The notes: generated from the letters alone by a model not told the origin. Numbered from the stretch's first letter, positions 26,684-36,024 are shown. The stretch: 64,000 bases of DNA from Angelobacter sp036557225 (GCA_036557225.1 DATBHX010000055.1:124001-188000), one strand, 5' to 3'. Numbers and translations: made by a program.

Positions 26684-28228
26684 ATGTCTTCATCAGCGGA
26701 AGTTCACTCGCCGCCACGGACCGCAGGCTCGTCTGCCGCTCCACAGTTAGTTCAAGGACTCGGCCTCACCAGCGCTACCACGCTGGTCATGGGGTCGATG
26801 ATCGGCTCCGGCATCTTTATTGTGTCGGCGGAGATTGCGCGCGAAGTCAACTCGCCAGCGCTGCTCATCGGCGCATGGCTGGTCACCGGTTTCATGACGA
26901 TCGTCGGCGCGCTCTCTTACGGAGAACTCGCCGCCATGATGCCCCGCGCCGGTGGACAGTACGTTTACCTGCGCGAATCCCTGGGATCGCTCTGGGGCTT
27001 TCTCTATGGCTGGACGCTCTTCCTGGTAATCCAGACCGGGACCATCGCCGCTGTGGGCGTGGCCTTCGGTAAGTTTATGGGACACTTCTTCCCTGCCATC
27101 TCTGCCGACAAATGGATCCTCGGACCGATCCACGTCGGCGTATGGAGTCCGTTCGGTATCTCCCTGGGCGGTATGGACATGGGATTGAACCGGCAGAACC
27201 TGTGCGGGATCGTAATCGTCATCTTCCTCACCATCCTCAACACGTTTGGCCTGAAGCTGGGCGCGGCGGTGCAGAACGTATTTACCATCGCCAAGGTTTC
27301 CGCTCTCGCCGGACTGGTGCTGGCAGGAATTTTTGTTGCTCGCAATCCGCAGGCAATCGCCGCGAACTTCGGCAACTTCTGGCGGCTCGATCTGCCACAT
27401 TCTGCGAGCGGCACTGCACTGGGGCCGTTTGTGGGCATTCTGACGATTCTGGCCGTAGCGCAGGTAGGCTCGCTGTTCTCGGCCGACGCCTGGAACAACG
27501 TGACCTTCACCGCCGGCGAAGTGAAGAATCCGAAGCGCAACCTGCCACTGGCACTGGCCATGGGCACCGGCGTGGTGATCCTGCTGTATGTGGCAGCAAA
27601 CTTTATCTATCTGATGCATCTGCCTTTTGACGGCAGCATGAGCGGCGGCGACGCCGTGGCCCGCGGCATCAAGTACGCTACGTCAGATCGCGTCGGTACG
27701 GCGGCGCTGCAGCAGATGTTTGGCGGTCCGGGAGCGGGACTGATGGCCATCGCCATCCTGATTTCGACGTTCGGTTGCTGCAACGGCCTGATTCTCTCCG
27801 GCGCTCGCGTCTACTACGCCATGGCCAAAGACGGCCTGTTCTTCAAGTCGACCGGCGCGGTCCATCCCAAATATCTGACACCGAAAAATGCCTTGATCGT
27901 GCAGGGCATCTGGACTTGCATTCTTTGCCTCTCGGGCACATACAACGATCTCCTCAATTACGTGATCTTTGCCGTCCTGGTCTTCTATATATTGACCATC
28001 GCCGGCCTGTTCGTACTACGGCGCACCCAGCCCAATGCCGAAAGGCCTTATCGCGCTGTTGGCTATCCGGTACTGCCCGCCATTTATATTGTGATGGCTT
28101 TATTCATTGATGTCGTATTATTGCGCTACAAACCGCAATATACGTGGCCGGGCCTGATTATTGTGCTTCTGGGGATCCCGGTGTATCTGATCTGGTCGCG
28201 GCGGAGCGCAAACGCTGCACGGGCCTAA
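26684..28228 (+). CDS. APC-family amino-acid permease
   Basis: A 514-residue inner-membrane transporter with about twelve membrane spans. The N-terminal signature of the APC superfamily is clear: TLVMGSMIGSGIFIVSAEIA for the substrate-binding unwound helix, followed by GALSYGELAAMMPRAGGQYV. It lies near the LAT/SteT type rather than the cationic transporter type of the next two genes. The substrate is not predictable. I start it at the ATG at 26684, 16 bases past the thiE stop; the frame stays open inside thiE but is not protein-like there. It may be co-transcribed with fabI and thiE. Confidence 0.88.
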   Translation: MSSSAEVHSPPRTAGSSAAPQLVQGLGLTSATTLVMGSMIGSGIFIVSAEIAREVNSPALLIGAWLVTGFMTIVGALSYGELAAMMPRAGGQYVYLRESLGSLWGFLYGWTLFLVIQTGTIAAVGVAFGKFMGHFFPAISADKWILGPIHVGVWSPFGISLGGMDMGLNRQNLCGIVIVIFLTILNTFGLKLGAAVQNVFTIAKVSALAGLVLAGIFVARNPQAIAANFGNFWRLDLPHSASGTALGPFVGILTILAVAQVGSLFSADAWNNVTFTAGEVKNPKRNLPLALAMGTGVVILLYVAANFIYLMHLPFDGSMSGGDAVARGIKYATSDRVGTAALQQMFGGPGAGLMAIAILISTFGCCNGLILSGARVYYAMAKDGLFFKSTGAVHPKYLTPKNALIVQGIWTCILCLSGTYNDLLNYVIFAVLVFYILTIAGLFVLRRTQPNAERPYRAVGYPVLPAIYIVMALFIDVVLLRYKPQYTWPGLIIVLLGIPVYLIWSRRSANAARA

Positions 28229-28315
28229 GCTGAAGAATTCCGGTGCACTCGACCGGGCAACGTTCACGCGCGGCGCAAAGCAAGAAACTCTATTCACGAA
28301 CGAGGGGGAAACACA

Positions 28316-29821
28316 GTGGCTGGTTCATTATTCAGAACAAAATCGATTGATCGCCTGCGGGCAGAGAGTAGCGATACGCCTCTCAAGCGCACGCTGGGCC
28401 CGTGGTCGCTGGTTGCGCTCGGAATTGGAGCCATCATCGGCGCAGGCCTCTTTGTGCGCACCGCGGCTGCCATTGCCGAGCGCTCTGGACCATCGGTGAC
28501 TCTCTCCTTCATGCTGGCCGGAGTGGGTTGCGCCTTTGCCGGACTGTGCTACGCGGAGTTTGCCTCCATGATTCCCATCGCCGGCAGCGCGTACACCTAC
28601 TCTTACACCACCATGGGAGAGTTCGTCGCCTGGATCATTGGCTGGGACCTGGTGCTGGAGTATGCCGTCGGCGCAGCGACCGTCGCAATCGCCTGGAGCC
28701 AGTACTTCAATAAGGTTCTCGAATACTTCGGACTTCACGTTCCCTACCAATGGTGCCATTCGCCGCTGGAAGTCGGCATGGGCAGTGACGCCGGTGTTCA
28801 CGGCATCATCAATCTGCCGGCGATCTTTATTCTTCTGATCCTGTCGGCCCTTCTGGTGCGCGGCACGCAGGAGTCAGCCTTCGTGAATGCCATCATCGTG
28901 GTCACCAAAGTCGCGATCGTTTTGATGGTCATTATCATCGGCTGGAAATTCATGAACCCGGCAAACCACTCGCCTTATATCCCTTCGCCCACCACCTACA
29001 CCACGTCGCAAGGCGTGACGCATGAATACGGCGGGCTCATGGGGATTTTGGGCGCAGCAGGCGTGGTGTTCTTCGCCTTCATCGGATTTGACGCCGTCTC
29101 CACCGCAGCGCAGGAGGCCAAGAATCCCAAGCGTGACATGCCGATCGGTATTCTCGGCTCGCTGGTAATTTGCACCATCCTCTATGTGCTGTTCTCGCAC
29201 GTGCTGAGCGGCGTTGCTACTGTCGCCGACTTCCGCACCGCCGGCAAAGAAGCCTCAGTCACGTACGCCATCTCGAAATACATGATCGGCTATGAGTGGC
29301 TTTCCAAGTTTGTAACCGTTGCCATTCTCGCCGGCTTCTCCTCGGTGATCCTGGTGATGTTGCTGGGACAATCGCGCGTCTTCTACTCCATGAGCGAAGA
29401 TGGTCTGGTTCCCAAAGTCTTCTCTGAGGTCCACCCGAAGTACAAGACACCGTGGAAATCCAACATGCTCTTCTTTGTCTTCACCTCGCTTTTCGCGGCC
29501 TTCCTGCCCGATAGTATCGTCGGCGAGATGACCAGCATCGGCACGCTCTTTGCCTTCGTTCTGGTTTGTGCCGGCGTATGGATTTTGCGCAGGCGCCGCC
29601 CGGATTTGCCGCGCGAATTCAAAGCACCGTTGGTCCCTGTCACTGCGACCCTGGGAATCATCGTTTGCGGCGCCATGATTTACGGCCTCGGTTGGACCAA
29701 CTGGCTGCGCCTGATTGTCTGGCTTGCGATCGGCATGGTGATCTACTTCGGATACAGCCGCAGTCACAGCCGTCTTAAAACTGAAGTCGGAGCCGTGCCC
29801 GCCGCCTCCGGCAACGACTAA
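28316..29821 (+). CDS. APC-family (CAT-type) amino-acid permease
   Basis: A 501-residue permease with the CAT-type pattern: IGAIIGAGLFVRTAAAIAER, then FAGLCYAEFASMIPIAGSAY and IIGWDLVLEYAVGAATVAIA. About twelve spans are visible. The start is a GTG at 28316, with GAGGGGG upstream. It is a close paralogue of the permease at 29950: both share long identical runs such as IGFDAVSTAAQEAKNP and RDMPIGILGSLVICTILY, which points to tandem duplication. The gene ends at a clear terminator, so each copy is its own unit. Relatives carry cationic or neutral amino acids; which one here is not known. Confidence 0.88.
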   Translation: MAGSLFRTKSIDRLRAESSDTPLKRTLGPWSLVALGIGAIIGAGLFVRTAAAIAERSGPSVTLSFMLAGVGCAFAGLCYAEFASMIPIAGSAYTYSYTTMGEFVAWIIGWDLVLEYAVGAATVAIAWSQYFNKVLEYFGLHVPYQWCHSPLEVGMGSDAGVHGIINLPAIFILLILSALLVRGTQESAFVNAIIVVTKVAIVLMVIIIGWKFMNPANHSPYIPSPTTYTTSQGVTHEYGGLMGILGAAGVVFFAFIGFDAVSTAAQEAKNPKRDMPIGILGSLVICTILYVLFSHVLSGVATVADFRTAGKEASVTYAISKYMIGYEWLSKFVTVAILAGFSSVILVMLLGQSRVFYSMSEDGLVPKVFSEVHPKYKTPWKSNMLFFVFTSLFAAFLPDSIVGEMTSIGTLFAFVLVCAGVWILRRRRPDLPREFKAPLVPVTATLGIIVCGAMIYGLGWTNWLRLIVWLAIGMVIYFGYSRSHSRLKTEVGAVPAASGND

Positions 29822-29840
29822 AACCGATCTATTCTTTCCC

Positions 29841-29870
29841 AACCCTCCGCCCCGGCGGAGGGTTTTCCTT
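29841..29870 (+). terminator. Terminator between the two CAT-type permeases
   Basis: AACCCTCCGC at 29841-29850 pairs with GCGGAGGGTT at 29855-29864 with a 4-base loop, followed by TTTTCCTTT. It separates the transcripts of the two tandem permease genes. Confidence 0.88.
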
Positions 29871-29949
29871 TAGAATGGCCAGTCCTTTCTTGCGTGGCCA
29901 ATGCCATTTGTATTGGTCAGCGTCTATACATAAGTGAGGGGAGCACCGA

Positions 29950-31479
29950 ATGGCCAATCTGCTTGCCACCAAACCACTGAAGACCATCCTGGACGAAGCG
30001 CACGAAACCGGCGAACACAGCCTGCGCCGCGCCCTGGGCCCAACCAACCTGATTACTCTGGGCATTGGCGCTATCATCGGCACCGGCATCTTTGTGCTGA
30101 CTGGAACCGCCACCGCCCTGCACGCGGGGCCCGCGATCGTGATCTCCTTCGCGCTGGTCGGCTTGAGCTGCGTCTTTGCCGGTCTTTGCTACGCCGAATT
30201 CGCTTCCATGATCCCCGTAGCCGGCTCAGCTTATACCTATGGCTATGCGACGCTGGGCGAGATCTTTGCCTGGATCATTGGCTGGGACCTGGTGCTTGAG
30301 TACGCGTTCGGCGCGGCTACAGTGGCTTCCGGATGGAGCGGTTACCTCATCAGCCTGTTGGGCGACTTCGGCATCAAGCTTCCCGCAGCTATCGCCGGCA
30401 CTCGCTGGGACGAATTTGTGTACTACAACAATCACTGGGAGAGCCTTACACGCATTGCTCCCAAGCTGAAAGTCCTGGGCATTGACCCGGCCACACTGCA
30501 ACACACGCATGGCGTCTTCAATCTGCTGGGCTTCCTGGCAATTATCTTTTGCACCCTGGTCCTGGTGATTGGCATTAAGGAATCCGCCAACTTCAACAGC
30601 ACGATCGTTCTCATAAAAGTAGGCGTGCTGCTGGTCTTCATCGGTCTCGGCGCGATGTATTTGTTTCGACATCCGCAGCTTACAGCGGCAAACTGGCATC
30701 CGTTCATTCCACCCAGCAGCAACGGCGAGTTCGGATGGGCCGGCATCAGCCATGGCGCCGCGATCATCTTCTTTGCCTATATCGGATTTGACGCCGTCTC
30801 CACTGCCGCGCAGGAAGCCAAGAATCCCGCCCGCGACATGCCCATCGGCATCCTTGGCTCGCTGGTGATTTGTACGATTCTCTATATTCTTACCGCGTTC
30901 GTGCTAACGGGCCTGGTCAACTACAAGTCGCTCAACGTGCCTGATCCGCTGGCCATCGGCGTTGACGCTACAGGCAATCGTTTTGGCAGCTTCCTGGTGA
31001 AACTCGGCGCGCTCATGGGCCTGACCAGCACGATCGTAGTCATGCTGCTGGGACAATCGCGGGTCTTCTTTTCCATGTCGCGTGACCGGCTCTTGCCTGG
31101 CTTCTTCAGCGCAATCCATCCTCGCTTCCGTACGCCGTGGATTTCCACGCTCGCCGTTGGCTTCTTTGTAGCCCTGCTGGCAGCCTCTCTTCCTATCAAC
31201 CAACTGGGCGACATGGTGAACATCGGCACACTGCTGGCGTTTGCTATTGTGTCCGGGGGCGTGTGGGTGCTGCGCCGCCGTAATCCCAGTTTGCCACGCC
31301 CATTCAGAACACCGATGGTGCCAGTTGTCTCCACTCTGGGCATCGGATTCTCGCTCTGGTGGATGTATAACTTGCCGGCCGTTACCTGGCTCCGCTTGGT
31401 GGTATGGCTGATTATCGGCATGTTCATCTATTTCGGCTACGGCCGGAAACATAGCCGCGTGCAGCGCGGAGAGGTTTAG
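29950..31479 (+). CDS. APC-family (CAT-type) amino-acid permease, tandem paralogue
   Basis: A 509-residue permease, paralogous to the one just upstream. It has GIGAIIGTGIFVLTGTATAL near the N-terminus, the same IIGWDLVLEYAFGAATVASG, and the shared IGFDAVSTAAQEAKNPARDM. The main difference is a longer, more polar extracytoplasmic loop after span 4 (about residues 145-175, containing YNNHWESLTRIAPKLKVLG), which may change what it transports. GAGGGGAG lies upstream of the ATG. No terminator is evident after it; the NAD(P)HX repair gene begins 55 bases later. Confidence 0.88.
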   Translation: MANLLATKPLKTILDEAHETGEHSLRRALGPTNLITLGIGAIIGTGIFVLTGTATALHAGPAIVISFALVGLSCVFAGLCYAEFASMIPVAGSAYTYGYATLGEIFAWIIGWDLVLEYAFGAATVASGWSGYLISLLGDFGIKLPAAIAGTRWDEFVYYNNHWESLTRIAPKLKVLGIDPATLQHTHGVFNLLGFLAIIFCTLVLVIGIKESANFNSTIVLIKVGVLLVFIGLGAMYLFRHPQLTAANWHPFIPPSSNGEFGWAGISHGAAIIFFAYIGFDAVSTAAQEAKNPARDMPIGILGSLVICTILYILTAFVLTGLVNYKSLNVPDPLAIGVDATGNRFGSFLVKLGALMGLTSTIVVMLLGQSRVFFSMSRDRLLPGFFSAIHPRFRTPWISTLAVGFFVALLAASLPINQLGDMVNIGTLLAFAIVSGGVWVLRRRNPSLPRPFRTPMVPVVSTLGIGFSLWWMYNLPAVTWLRLVVWLIIGMFIYFGYGRKHSRVQRGEV

Positions 31480-31534
31480 TCCAACTGCTTTAGCGGGCAG
31501 TGCACCGGCATTGAACTACAATTTTCTTGAGCGT

Positions 31535-33361
31535 ATGAAAATCGTCACCGCGGAAGAAATGCGGGCCATCGACCGTGCCACGACCGAGAAATACGGCGTG
31601 CCTTCGCTCACGCTCATGGAGAACGCCGGCAGGGCCGTAGCTGAATTCGCGCAGACGCATTTCGACTTCGACACCGTCTGCACTGTCTGCGGCAAGGGCA
31701 ACAATGGCGGCGATGGCTTTGTCGCGGCCCGCAAGCTGCATGAAGCGGGGAAAAAAGTTTCCGTGATCGTGCTGGCCAAGAGCGCGGAAGAGCTGCGCGG
31801 CGACGCAGCCGAGATGTTCAAGAAGCTGCCGATAACACCAATCTGGCTCGGCGATGAAAATGACCTAAGCAAACCTGAAGTAGCACAGGCATTGGCTGCG
31901 CGAATGATTCTGGACGCAATCCTGGGCACAGGGTTCAAACCGCCGCTCAAGGATCTGGCAGAAAAAGTTATCGTGCGTATGAACAAAGCGCCAGGCTGGG
32001 TTGTGGCCGTCGACGTTCCCTCCGGCATCGACGCAGACCTCGATAGTCCCGTCGAGCCCGGCAGCCTCCACGTTCACTGCGATGGAGTCATTTCCTTCAC
32101 TGCAGCCAAGCCGTCCCTGGTTTTCGCTAACCTCACTGACGGACCTATCGCGATAGCTCCCATCGGCACGTCAGAGGCAGTGACCACCGAGCACTCCCAC
32201 TTGCAGGAAGAGATTCTTACCAGTCGTAATGTTGAGGCAATCTCAGTTCCGCGTAAACCCGACGCCCATAAGGGCGACTTTGGCCATGTACTGGTTATCG
32301 GCGGTTCGGTGGGAAAATCCGGCGCCGCCGCCATGGCGGGAATGGCTGCACTTCGCGCTGGCGCCGGGCTGGTTACAGTGGCCGCCCCCGAGTCAGTGCA
32401 GCCTTTGATCGCCGCATACGCACCTGAATTGATGACCGAGCCGCTTCCAGAAACTGCGGAAGGAACCATCTCATTGCTGGCGTTGGCGGAAAGAGAGCGG
32501 CTGCTCAAGGGAAAATCGGTTGTAGTAATCGGGCCAGGGCTTTCCGGCAATGCAGAGACAGCGGAGTTTGTCCGCGATCTTGTGAGCGTCTGCCCGGTTG
32601 CAACGGTAATCGACGCTGATGGCTTGAATGCCTTTGCCGGCAAGCGGGAAGAACTGGCCCCGGACTATGAGAGCTCGCCCTTCGCGGTACGTATTCTCAC
32701 ACCGCATCCCGGCGAGATGGCCAGGCTCACCGGACTGCCCACGGGTGACATCCAAGCAAACCGGGTAACACTGGCTCGCAAGACCGCGGCTGAAACCCTG
32801 AGCTGGGTTGTGCTCAAAGGGCATCGCACGGTCATCGCGTCCCCGCATGGGGGCATCTGGATCAACACCACCGGTAATCCCGGCATGGCGAAAGGTGGTT
32901 CGGGAGACGTGCTTTCCGGCATCATGGGAGCGATGATTGCTCAGTTCACGCAGCTGCAGCACGATAGCCTCTCATCACCGGAGCCGGACCAAACTTGGCC
33001 GGGAAAACCGCCTGGGCAAGCGGGCGTGTCGCCGACTTCGATTTTCCGCTGGATCTCCGTACACGATCCCGAAGCGGAAAAGATTCGAGCCTTGCGAGAC
33101 GAGTATCGCAAGACCCACAACCAGGACCTGCTTCAGCAGATACAAGCGCTCATGCACAGAAAAGCCAGGCAGGCCATCGAGCTTGTTGCTTCTCTGTATG
33201 TAGCCAAGGCTGTATATCTTCACGGGCTGGCGGGCGACATTGCTGCGTCACGGCACGGCGAACAATCAATGGTAGCCACCGATATCATCAACAGCTTGGG
33301 CGCAGCCTTCGCTATGTGTGAGGACGAGGCGCATATCAACTTTACCTATCTCCAGCGATGA
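31535..33361 (+). CDS. nnr: Bifunctional NAD(P)HX epimerase/dehydratase with an internal insertion
   Basis: A 608-residue metabolite-repair enzyme. The N-terminal epimerase domain (about 1-220) contains VCGKGNNGGDGFVAARKL and VAVDVPSGIDAD; the C-terminal ADP/ATP-dependent dehydratase domain (about 235-608) contains HKGDFGHVLVIGG, RILTPHPGEMARL and the GMAKGGSGDVLSGI site. Together they convert damaged NADHX and NADPHX back to NAD(P)H. Unusually, the dehydratase is interrupted after GIMGAMIAQ by about 80 extra residues (about 470-548), Pro-rich at first and then charged and helical, before the expected VYLHGLAGDIAA. I start it at the ATG at 31535; a TTG at 31511 is possible. It overlaps tsaE by four bases, a pairing seen in many genomes. 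Confidence 0.92.
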   Translation: MKIVTAEEMRAIDRATTEKYGVPSLTLMENAGRAVAEFAQTHFDFDTVCTVCGKGNNGGDGFVAARKLHEAGKKVSVIVLAKSAEELRGDAAEMFKKLPITPIWLGDENDLSKPEVAQALAARMILDAILGTGFKPPLKDLAEKVIVRMNKAPGWVVAVDVPSGIDADLDSPVEPGSLHVHCDGVISFTAAKPSLVFANLTDGPIAIAPIGTSEAVTTEHSHLQEEILTSRNVEAISVPRKPDAHKGDFGHVLVIGGSVGKSGAAAMAGMAALRAGAGLVTVAAPESVQPLIAAYAPELMTEPLPETAEGTISLLALAERERLLKGKSVVVIGPGLSGNAETAEFVRDLVSVCPVATVIDADGLNAFAGKREELAPDYESSPFAVRILTPHPGEMARLTGLPTGDIQANRVTLARKTAAETLSWVVLKGHRTVIASPHGGIWINTTGNPGMAKGGSGDVLSGIMGAMIAQFTQLQHDSLSSPEPDQTWPGKPPGQAGVSPTSIFRWISVHDPEAEKIRALRDEYRKTHNQDLLQQIQALMHRKARQAIELVASLYVAKAVYLHGLAGDIAASRHGEQSMVATDIINSLGAAFAMCEDEAHINFTYLQR

Positions 33362-33780
33362 AGACCTTTAAGACTCATTCTGCCGAAGAAACCACAGAAC
33401 TCGGCCGGCAACTTGCTGCCCAGCTCAAGCCCGGAACTATTGTGCTTCTGCGCGGGGACCTGGGCGCGGGCAAGACAACGCTGATCAAAGGCATTGCTGA
33501 AGGCTTCAGAGCTGCCCGGGCTGAAGATGTCACCAGCCCCACATTCACGCTGATCCACGAATATCGCGGCCCTGAAGTCACTCTCTACCACATCGATCTC
33601 TACCGCATTGATACCCAGCGCGAACTGGATACGCTCGCACTCGATGATCTGATGACAGCGGGGAGCATTCTGTTGATCGAATGGGGAGAAAAGTTCGACC
33701 GCTTCAGACGTGAGCGCGATGTGGAGATTGCCATAGAACACAAAGGCGGCGATGAAAGGGCAATTGCAGTCACAAGCTGA
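33358..33780 (+). CDS. tsaE: tRNA threonylcarbamoyladenosine biosynthesis ATPase TsaE
   Basis: A 140-residue P-loop protein that helps TsaB-TsaD place the t6A modification on tRNAs reading ANN codons. The Walker A is LRGDLGAGKTTLIKGIAEG (about 32-50), with TSPTFTLIHEY and YHIDLYRI further on. Its start ATGA overlaps the nnr stop. It ends exactly where the convergent lipoprotein gene ends, with no bases between the two stop codons. Confidence 0.93.
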   Translation: MKTFKTHSAEETTELGRQLAAQLKPGTIVLLRGDLGAGKTTLIKGIAEGFRAARAEDVTSPTFTLIHEYRGPEVTLYHIDLYRIDTQRELDTLALDDLMTAGSILLIEWGEKFDRFRRERDVEIAIEHKGGDERAIAVTS

Positions 33781-34197
33781 TCATTGGCATGTCAGCGTAG
33801 CTGTCCCTGTAATCGTGGAGCCCTGCGAGTTGGTCCCTGTGGCAGTTACGGTTACAGGCGCCGGCGTGGCATTGATGCACGTCGCCAGACCATTGTCCAC
33901 ATTCGGCGTATTGCCAATTTTGGTATTCACGGTATCCGAAACCGACCATTTCAAATCGACCCTGAGGGGCCCAGGGGTTGGCGGGCAGCCGGGGGGCGGA
34001 TTGTCACCGCCGACAAAAGAAATCATATTGCCGGGTGCAGCAGCACTATGGCTTGCACTGGCTGAGGAAGGCGCGACAAAGAGCGACACCGCCTCCCCGC
34101 AGTTTGGCTGCGAATGTCCACCACAACCCCCAGTGCCTCCCAACATGAATACGCTCACGACGACTGAGCATAAAATATGCCTTGTGCTGTTACTCAT
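33781..34197 (-). CDS. Small putative lipoprotein with Ig-like beta sequence
   Basis: A 138-residue exported protein. The N-terminus (ILCSVVVSVFMLGGTGGC) is a lipoprotein-type signal with a plausible lipobox ending GTGGC at about residue 25. The rest is Ser/Ala/Pro-rich, then beta-like with DLKWSVSDTVNTKIGN and PAPVTVTATGTNSQGSTITG, resembling the bacterial Ig-like repeats in acidobacterial surface proteins. Four further cysteines may form disulfides. The ATG at 34197 has GAGGTAGAG upstream. Its stop abuts the tsaE stop on the other strand. Confidence 0.65.
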   Translation of the reverse strand: MSNSTRHILCSVVVSVFMLGGTGGCGGHSQPNCGEAVSLFVAPSSASASHSAAAPGNMISFVGGDNPPPGCPPTPGPLRVDLKWSVSDTVNTKIGNTPNVDNGLATCINATPAPVTVTATGTNSQGSTITGTATLTCQ

Positions 34198-34363
34198 AGC
34201 ACTGACTCTACCTCATCCAATACTCGACTACAAGATTGGCCAGCAACCTAGATAGTACTGACTAGATACGACGGCGAGCACCATAAAGAAGAAGATAGGT
34301 TAGTCTATGTCTCTTGTAGTTAAATGACGGCTAAAGTGCATTGGCCGTGCGGGATCACCGTTT

Positions 34364-34728
34364 TTACTTCGGCTCGGAGCCAAAGCGAATTACATTACCG
34401 TCAGGGTCTTCAACCTGAATTTCCACGGCCCAGGAGTGGCAGGCAGGCGGCATACGAATGGTCACGCCGCGAGCGATCAGCTCTTCATGCAGCTTCTCAG
34501 CATCGTCCACCCCGATCCAGATCCATGCCCCGCCACGGCCCTGGTCGCGCCGGCATAGATAAATAACGGCGCCGCCGCGTGTGAGCATGGTGAAATATTC
34601 ACTGCCCCATTCGGCATTTTTGAAACCGAGGGTGTCCACATAAAATCGCAGGCTAGCTTAATATCGTCTACGCGCAGAATCGGCTGGCTGTTTTCAAAAG
34701 GAACCGTGATCGGGAAGGGCGCGGCCAT
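34364..34728 (-). pseudogene. VOC/glyoxalase-family gene split by a one-base frameshift
   Basis: The first part, from ATG 34728 (GGAGGC upstream), reads MAAPFPITVPFENSQPILRV and DDIKLACDF. After that the frame is lost, and the continuation of the same protein is in another frame from 34641 on: VDTLGFKNAEWGSEYFTML and so on to VEIQVEDPDGNVIRFGSEP. Joined, they give a full glyoxalase/bleomycin-resistance-type domain of about 120 residues. The break is in a run of four A bases on the plus strand (34642-34645), where one more A would restore FYVDTLGF. It is either a real recent pseudogene or a sequencing error in the run. The ribosome binding site lies within an 8-base inverted repeat (34735-34742 with 34762-34769). 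Confidence 0.85.
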
Positions 34729-34807
34729 AACGTTGCCTCCGCCGGAGATTGTACTGCTCCAGCGGAGGCTAAATAGTGAAAAGGCAGTCAGCGGAGCAGC
34801 AAGGCGT

Positions 34808-35764
34808 TTACTGCACGTTTATGTTCTCCGTTACGCGATAGAGATTGCCATGAACATCCCAGGCCTGGAGCGTCAGGATGTGTGTGCCCTTGGCGGCGCT
34901 CAGATTCTGATGAAACGCCGGCCCGAACGACTCCGCCACCACGCGGCCGTCCAGATAAGCTTTGATGGCGCTGATCGAAACCTTATTGAAATCCACATGG
35001 GCCGAAACCAGAAACGGCGATTTCACATCGTCGCCGTCCTGTGGAGCGTCCGCGGTAAGCACCGGCGTACAGACATTGCCTTTGGGGGGACAACCACCAT
35101 CAAAGAACGCTTTAAAGTTCACGCTGCTCTTGACGGTCTGGCCATGAATGTCCCAGGCGATCGCCGTCATGTTGTGCCGGCCGGCGGAAACCGGCCCCGC
35201 TGAGCCAAGGATCTGGCCCGGCGGACTGAAAGGAGGACTGAAATCGGCGAAGCGAGCGTTATCAATGTAAATGCGGACATGGCTGATCGTCGCCAGCCCT
35301 TTGAAGCCGAGAGAAAATTCCAGGTTCTGTGAAACCGCGCTGCTCGCCGTCGGAGCGCATATGAACATGCCGACGGCCGTAGGCGGACAGAACGAGATGT
35401 TACCGATCACAGTGAATGATTCGCTGGCGCGCAGGTGCCGACCAAAAGAATCGGTCGCTTCAATCACAAGCGCATGCTTGCCGTTGCCGACGCCGCCCTG
35501 GAACAGGTCAAGGGCGTTGCCGGAACTGTTAAAGACATCCTTGCCATCGATCAGCACGCTGATGCTGGTGATGCTCCCCGAGGCGGGATTGGCCGCCGCC
35601 TCGAAATGCGGGGTCTGAAAGACCGTAGAGTTAGGGCTGGGCTGGCAGATCACGACGCCGGCAGTTGCGGGCGCTGGACATTCCGCCGCCGCGACCAGCG
35701 GCAGCAGACCAAATACAAACAATGTGGTAAGGAACATCACAGAACGACGAAGAGGCGGCTTCAT
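34808..35764 (-). CDS. Exported protein with three tandem Ig-like domains
   Basis: A 318-residue exported protein. I start it at the ATG at 35764, directly before the signal peptide (LRRSVMFLTTLFVFGLLPLV); the frame remains open upstream but is not protein-like. Three repeats of about 95 residues follow. Each opens with a Cys-Pro...Cys pattern (CPAPATAGVVICQP, CPPTAVGMFICAPT, CPPKGNVCTP), has an I..V..YIDG-like strand in the middle (ISVLIDGKDVF, VRIYIDNARFA, IKAYLDGRVVA) and ends with a strand like LVIEATDSFGR or LTLQAWDVHGN. The same module ends the metallophosphoesterase at 55253. Probably surface or periplasmic and adhesive or structural; the ligand is unknown. Confidence 0.75.
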   Translation of the reverse strand: MKPPLRRSVMFLTTLFVFGLLPLVAAAECPAPATAGVVICQPSPNSTVFQTPHFEAAANPASGSITSISVLIDGKDVFNSSGNALDLFQGGVGNGKHALVIEATDSFGRHLRASESFTVIGNISFCPPTAVGMFICAPTASSAVSQNLEFSLGFKGLATISHVRIYIDNARFADFSPPFSPPGQILGSAGPVSAGRHNMTAIAWDIHGQTVKSSVNFKAFFDGGCPPKGNVCTPVLTADAPQDGDDVKSPFLVSAHVDFNKVSISAIKAYLDGRVVAESFGPAFHQNLSAAKGTHILTLQAWDVHGNLYRVTENINVQ

Positions 35765-35991
35765 TGGGAACAACCTTGTGAGAACTGGACTGAGCAGTGG
35801 GCGTGCACTGCCGACCAGAGCAGTGCAATTGAAAGACCAACTATTTGTTCTCTGTGGAATCGATCCAGAAAACAGAAGTGGAGTATGCGAGGTCCAAGGA
35901 TAAGCATTCGCGTGCTCATCAGCAGCAGAGACAAGCACCGTGGTTTTTCAGGTGGCGAGCCTCGAACGCTTGAACAGAAATAAAGCGTTCG

Positions 35992-36024
35992 CAAAAAGAA
36001 TCACCCCGTAAAAATACGGGGTGA
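35992..36024 (-). terminator. Terminator of the aldo/keto reductase gene
   Basis: TCACCCCGTA at 36001-36010 and TACGGGGTGA at 36015-36024 form a perfect 10-base stem with the loop AAAA. The minus strand continues TTCTTTTTGCG. It lies 31 bases beyond the stop at 36056. Confidence 0.85.

Noticed and set aside
26747..27619. Minus-strand open frame (290 codons) inside the APC permease
   Set aside because: His/Asp/Gln-rich shadow of a membrane protein gene.
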